The notes under the pieces: model-generated
What the model was told of the DNA's origin: nothing
Database searches by the model: none
Seen by the model: the letters and a program-made list of their open reading frames with translations, nothing else
Part shown: positions 14,885 to 18,291 of the stretch, piece by piece
Position numbering within the stretch: the stretch's first letter is position 1
Layout: each line of letters opens with the position of its first letter
Made by a program: the position numbers and the translations under genes
Source: an uncultured Caulobacter sp.
Lineage (GTDB): Bacteria > Pseudomonadota > Alphaproteobacteria > Caulobacterales > Caulobacteraceae
Direction: 5' to 3'
DNA length: 18,291 nucleotides
Assembly (NCBI GenBank): GCA_937925635.1
Contig: CALALX010000006.1
Coordinates: 1-18,291, forward strand

Positions 14885-15679
14885 TTGGCCGCGACAGGCC
14901 GCGTCGACGGCCTATGCTACGAGGTCCATGGCGAGGGCGACGAGGTCGTCGTCCTCTCCTCCGGGCTCGGCGGGTCGGGAGCCTTCTTCGCGCCGCAGAT
15001 GGAGGCCCTGACCGAACGGTTCCGGGTCGTGCTCTACGATCAGCGCGGCACGGGCCGCAGCGACCGCGCCCTGCCCTCGCCCTACGCCGTGACCCACATG
15101 GCGGAAGACATCTCCAAGGTGATCGAGGCGGTTCGCGGCCCGACCCATGTTGTCGGCCACGCGGCCGGCGGGCTGGCAGGACTGCAGCTGGCGCTCGACC
15201 GGCCCGACCTCCTGCGCAGCCTTACAGCGATCAACGCCTGGAGCCGGCCGGACCCGCACATCGCCCGCTGCTTCCGCACCCGCATCAGCCTGCTGAACGA
15301 CAGCGGTCCGGAGGCCTACGTCCACGCCCAGCCGCTGTTCCTCTATCCGGCCAACTGGATCAGCGAGCACGCCGACCGCCTGGCCGAAGAGGAAGTCCAC
15401 CACATCGCCGGCTTCCAGGGCCGCGAGACCCTGCTGGCCCGCATCAACGCCTTGCTGGCCTTCGACATCGACGACCGCCTGCCCGAGATCACCGCGCCGG
15501 TGCTGGTCAGCGCCAGCGCCGACGACATGCTCGTGCCGTCGCTCTGTTCGGAGCGGCTTGCGCGACGGCTGCCGAACGCCACACTCGACATCGTTCCCTG
15601 GGGTGGTCACGCCTTCACCGCGACCGCGCCGGACCAGTTCAACACCACGCTGCTCGCCTTCCTCGGCAAGCAGGCCTGA
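14885..15679 (+). CDS. rutD: RutD, alpha/beta-hydrolase-fold protein (TTG start)
   Basis: 264-residue alpha/beta-hydrolase (266 in Escherichia coli) proposed to help turn aminoacrylate into malonic semialdehyde. Family stretches are LSSGLGGSGAFFAPQM, VVLYDQRGTGRSDR, QPLFLYPANWISEHADRL and PWGGHAFTATAPDQFN. The nucleophile elbow reads GHAAG (91-95): alanine A93 stands where classical hydrolases have serine. RutD of Escherichia coli reads GHALG at this point, so this is a family trait rather than damage. The start is TTG at 14885; AGAGG at 14875-14879 inside the rutC end is its ribosome site, and no ATG or GTG lies near the expected N terminus (GRVDGLCYEVHG). Confidence 0.94.
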   Translation: MAATGRVDGLCYEVHGEGDEVVVLSSGLGGSGAFFAPQMEALTERFRVVLYDQRGTGRSDRALPSPYAVTHMAEDISKVIEAVRGPTHVVGHAAGGLAGLQLALDRPDLLRSLTAINAWSRPDPHIARCFRTRISLLNDSGPEAYVHAQPLFLYPANWISEHADRLAEEEVHHIAGFQGRETLLARINALLAFDIDDRLPEITAPVLVSASADDMLVPSLCSERLARRLPNATLDIVPWGGHAFTATAPDQFNTTLLAFLGKQA

Positions 15680-15693
15680 CGGGGATCAGTCAC

Positions 15694-16764
<1,071 letters not shown>

Positions 16765-16771
16765 TCAGATC

Positions 16772-16865
16772 CCGTGTTCCCGGCGAAGGCCGGGGTCCAT
16801 TGGGCAGGTCCGCGTGCGCGGTGTCCAAGGGCCGGAATGGACCCCGGCCTTCGCCGGGAACACGG
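16772..16865. repeat. REPIN-like element: perfect 30-bp inverted repeat with hairpin arms
   Basis: Arms at 16772-16801 and 16836-16865 are exact reverse complements of 30 bases, around a 34-base loop. Each arm also folds alone: CCCGGC-GAAG-GCCGGG at 16779-16794, and its mirror at 16843-16858. This two-hairpin inverted layout is that of REP pairs (REPINs/BIMEs). On the transcript between rutA and the transporter it would form a very stable stem that could terminate transcription partly or protect the rutA mRNA end. The motif class is common between genes in related alphaproteobacteria, as far as I know, and yields spurious 'FPAKAGVH' peptides. Confidence 0.85.
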
Positions 16866-16880
16866 AATTGCCAGGGGTCG

Positions 16881-16886
16881 GGGAGG
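16881..16886 (+). promoter_or_regulatory. Ribosome binding site of the nucleoside transporter
   Basis: GGGAGG lies eight bases before ATG 16895 and decides this start over the in-frame ATG at 16814, which would be inside the repeat element. Confidence 0.7.
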
Positions 16887-16894
16887 ACCACCGC

Positions 16895-18142
16895 ATGAAG
16901 ATCCTGCTCGGCCTCGCCGGCGTCCTGCTGATCCTCGCGATCGCAGTGCTGTTCTCTTCAAACCGCCGCGGCATCCGCCCACGCGTGGTGCTGCCGGCCT
17001 TCGCGCTTCAGGCGGCGATCGCGGGGCTGGTGCTGTACGTGCCGGCGGGCCAGGCGGCGATCCACGCGGTGGCCGGCGGCGTCGACACGGTCCTCGGCTA
17101 CAGCCGCGCCGGCATCGGCGCGGTGTTCGGCGGCCTCACTGAGGTCAACGGCGTGATGAGCTTCGCCATCAACATCCTGCCGATCATCGTCTTCTTCTCG
17201 GCCCTCGTCTCGATCCTCTACTTCTTCGGCGTCATGCAGCTGTTCGTCCGCTACGTCGGCGGCGCGCTGCAGGCGGTTCTGGGCGTGGACAGGGTCGAGG
17301 CCTTCTACGCCGCCGCCAATGTGCTGGTCGGCCAATCGGAGTCGCCGCTCGTCATCCGGGCCTGGCTGCACAGGCTGACCGACGCCCAGATCTTCGCCCT
17401 GATGGTCACCGGCATGGCGGGCGTGGCGGGCTCGATCCTGGCCGCCTATGCCTCGATGGGCGTGAAGATGGAGTACCTGCTGGCCGCCGCCTTCATGTCC
17501 GCGCCCGGCGGCCTCTTGATGGCCAAGCTGTTGATGCCGGACCCGCCCCATGCCGCGCCCGGCGACCTGCCAGCCGCCGAGGCCGAGGCCCCGGTGGAGG
17601 ACCATGAGGAACGGCCGAAGAACCTGCTGATGGCCATCTTCAACGGCACGGAGGACGGCGTTAAGCTGGCGGTCGCCGTGGGCGCCATGCTGGTCGTGTT
17701 CGTCGCCCTGATCGCGATGCTGAACGGCGCCGTCGGCGGCGTCGGCGGCCTGTTCGGCCACCCCGACCTGACCATCCAGCAGATGCTGGGCTGGGTGTTC
17801 TCGCCGGTCATGTACCTGCTCGGCGTGCCGCCCGAGGAGCTCAACACCGCCGCCGGCCTGTTCGGCGAGAAGGTCATCCTCAACGAGTTCGTCGCCTACC
17901 TCGACTACGGCAAGGTCGCCGCGACGCTCAGCCCGCACACCCAGGCGGTGGTCACCTTCGCCCTCTGCGGCTTCGCCAACATCAGCTCCATCGCCATCCA
18001 GATGGGCGTCCTCGGCGGCCTCGCCCCGGAGAAGCGCCCGACGATCGCGCGGCTGGGTCTGAGGGCGGTGCTGGGCGGGTCGCTGGCCAACCTGATGAGC
18101 GCCGCGCTGGCCGGGCTGATGCTGACGGTGGGCGGGATCTAA
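16895..18142 (+). CDS. Concentrative nucleoside transporter (CNT/NupC family)
   Basis: Inner-membrane nucleoside symporter of 415 residues with about eight hydrophobic segments, the bacterial CNT plan. VLVGQSESPLVIRAWL (GQSE at 146-149) and NEFVAYLDYGK (N330, E331) are the two nucleoside-binding signatures known from the Vibrio CNT structure; the first contacts the base and the second the ribose. AAAFMSAPGGLLMAKLLMPD and TFALCGFANISSIAIQMGVLGGLAPEKR are further family motifs. A charged cytoplasmic stretch (about 225-245, rich in E and P) separates the halves. It follows rutA in the same direction, so uptake of uridine or a related pyrimidine nucleoside for the Rut pathway is likely, though cleavage to uracil needs an enzyme not seen here. 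Confidence 0.93.
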   Translation: MKILLGLAGVLLILAIAVLFSSNRRGIRPRVVLPAFALQAAIAGLVLYVPAGQAAIHAVAGGVDTVLGYSRAGIGAVFGGLTEVNGVMSFAINILPIIVFFSALVSILYFFGVMQLFVRYVGGALQAVLGVDRVEAFYAAANVLVGQSESPLVIRAWLHRLTDAQIFALMVTGMAGVAGSILAAYASMGVKMEYLLAAAFMSAPGGLLMAKLLMPDPPHAAPGDLPAAEAEAPVEDHEERPKNLLMAIFNGTEDGVKLAVAVGAMLVVFVALIAMLNGAVGGVGGLFGHPDLTIQQMLGWVFSPVMYLLGVPPEELNTAAGLFGEKVILNEFVAYLDYGKVAATLSPHTQAVVTFALCGFANISSIAIQMGVLGGLAPEKRPTIARLGLRAVLGGSLANLMSAALAGLMLTVGGI

Positions 18143-18148
18143 GACCCT

Positions 18149-18173
18149 CCCTTCCTCCTCGATGGAGGAAGGG
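18149..18173 (+). terminator. Ten-pair hairpin after the transporter gene
   Basis: CCCTTCCTCC (18149-18158) pairs perfectly with GGAGGAAGGG (18164-18173) around TCGAT, seven bases after the transporter stop. No T run follows, so it resembles a terminator or RNA-protecting hairpin of GC-rich bacteria; it is also part of a larger repeat to the right. Confidence 0.55.
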
Positions 18174-18291
18174 CCGGGGATGGTGGTGAGCGCAGGGCCC
18201 TTCCGTGAGGGCGCGTGAGGCTCTGGGCCCACCCGCGCCATCATCCGACCTCCGCGGCCACACCACCACCCCTGCCCCCCCCCCATCGAGG
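18157..18291. repeat. Imperfect long inverted repeat at the right edge
   Basis: 18157-18188 and 18261-18291 are imperfect reverse complements: the outer nine bases (CCTCGATGG/CCATCGAGG) and the inner eight (TGGTGGTG/CACCACCA) match exactly, with several changes and one gap between. The right arm holds a run of ten C (18275-18284). The right arm reaches the window end and may continue. Probably an intergenic repeat family; no gene is seen here. Confidence 0.5.

Noticed and set aside
14885..15679. RutD as an inactivated pseudogene because the nucleophile serine is missing
   Set aside because: The reading frame is intact, other RutD motifs are preserved, and Escherichia coli RutD also has alanine at this place.

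Overview
The window is about 18.3 kb of very GC-rich, densely coding DNA. Codon choice, the 'VFPAKAGVH/WTPAFAGNT'-type intergenic palindrome, the Rut gene set and the mix of lipid and aromatic catabolic enzymes suggest an alphaproteobacterium, most likely a Caulobacteraceae member (Caulobacter, Phenylobacterium or Brevundimonas). That placement is inference, because there is no rRNA or other phylogenetic marker here. I see no tRNA, rRNA, CRISPR array, insertion sequence, integrase or phage gene. No gap between genes exceeds about 150 bases.

Region 1 (1-4316), secreted enzymes. The left edge cuts a serralysin-type M10 metalloprotease on the minus strand, with zinc site HELGHAIGLDHP, a Met-turn, a PPC-like beta domain and the start of RTX repeats. 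A short shared control region separates it from a divergent gene for a small exported protein of the AprI/Inh serralysin-inhibitor family. Downstream of the inhibitor lies a signal-peptide-bearing double-domain beta-propeller phytase. Only its second domain keeps the catalytic signatures.

Region 2 (4320-11808), a minus-strand run of six catabolic genes. In transcription order they are: a nitronate monooxygenase-like flavoprotein (GTG start), a D-aminoacylase-type amidohydrolase, a zinc-less MDR oxidoreductase, a saccharopine-dehydrogenase-like/trans-acting enoyl reductase family protein, a zinc-dependent aryl-alcohol-dehydrogenase-type MDR, and a CaiB/BaiF class III CoA transferase. Spacing and direction fit one or two operons. 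The substrate cannot be read from the sequence.

Region 3 (11890-18142), pyrimidine breakdown. A compact plus-strand cluster rutB-rutC-rutD-rutA is followed by a concentrative (CNT/NupC-type) nucleoside transporter. rutE points the other way from a short shared control region and is followed 24 bases later by a patatin-like phospholipase gene. Together these encode ring opening of uracil (RutA), hydrolysis of ureidoacrylate (RutB), deamination of aminoacrylate (RutC, with RutD), reduction of malonic semialdehyde (RutE), and probably uptake of the nucleoside precursor. The flavin reductase RutF, the uracil permease RutG and the regulator RutR are not in the window. A REPIN-like element, a perfect 30-bp inverted repeat whose arms are themselves hairpins, sits between rutA and the transporter. 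Another hairpin and inverted-repeat tract follows the transporter at the right edge.

The clearest unusual points are: the divergent protease/inhibitor pair; the phytase with a degenerate first propeller; the rearranged rut cluster with a nucleoside transporter in place of a uracil permease; an mRNA hairpin that puts a Shine-Dalgarno sequence in its loop directly before the start codon of the saccharopine-dehydrogenase-like gene; and the REPIN-like element. I did not find a clearly new system.
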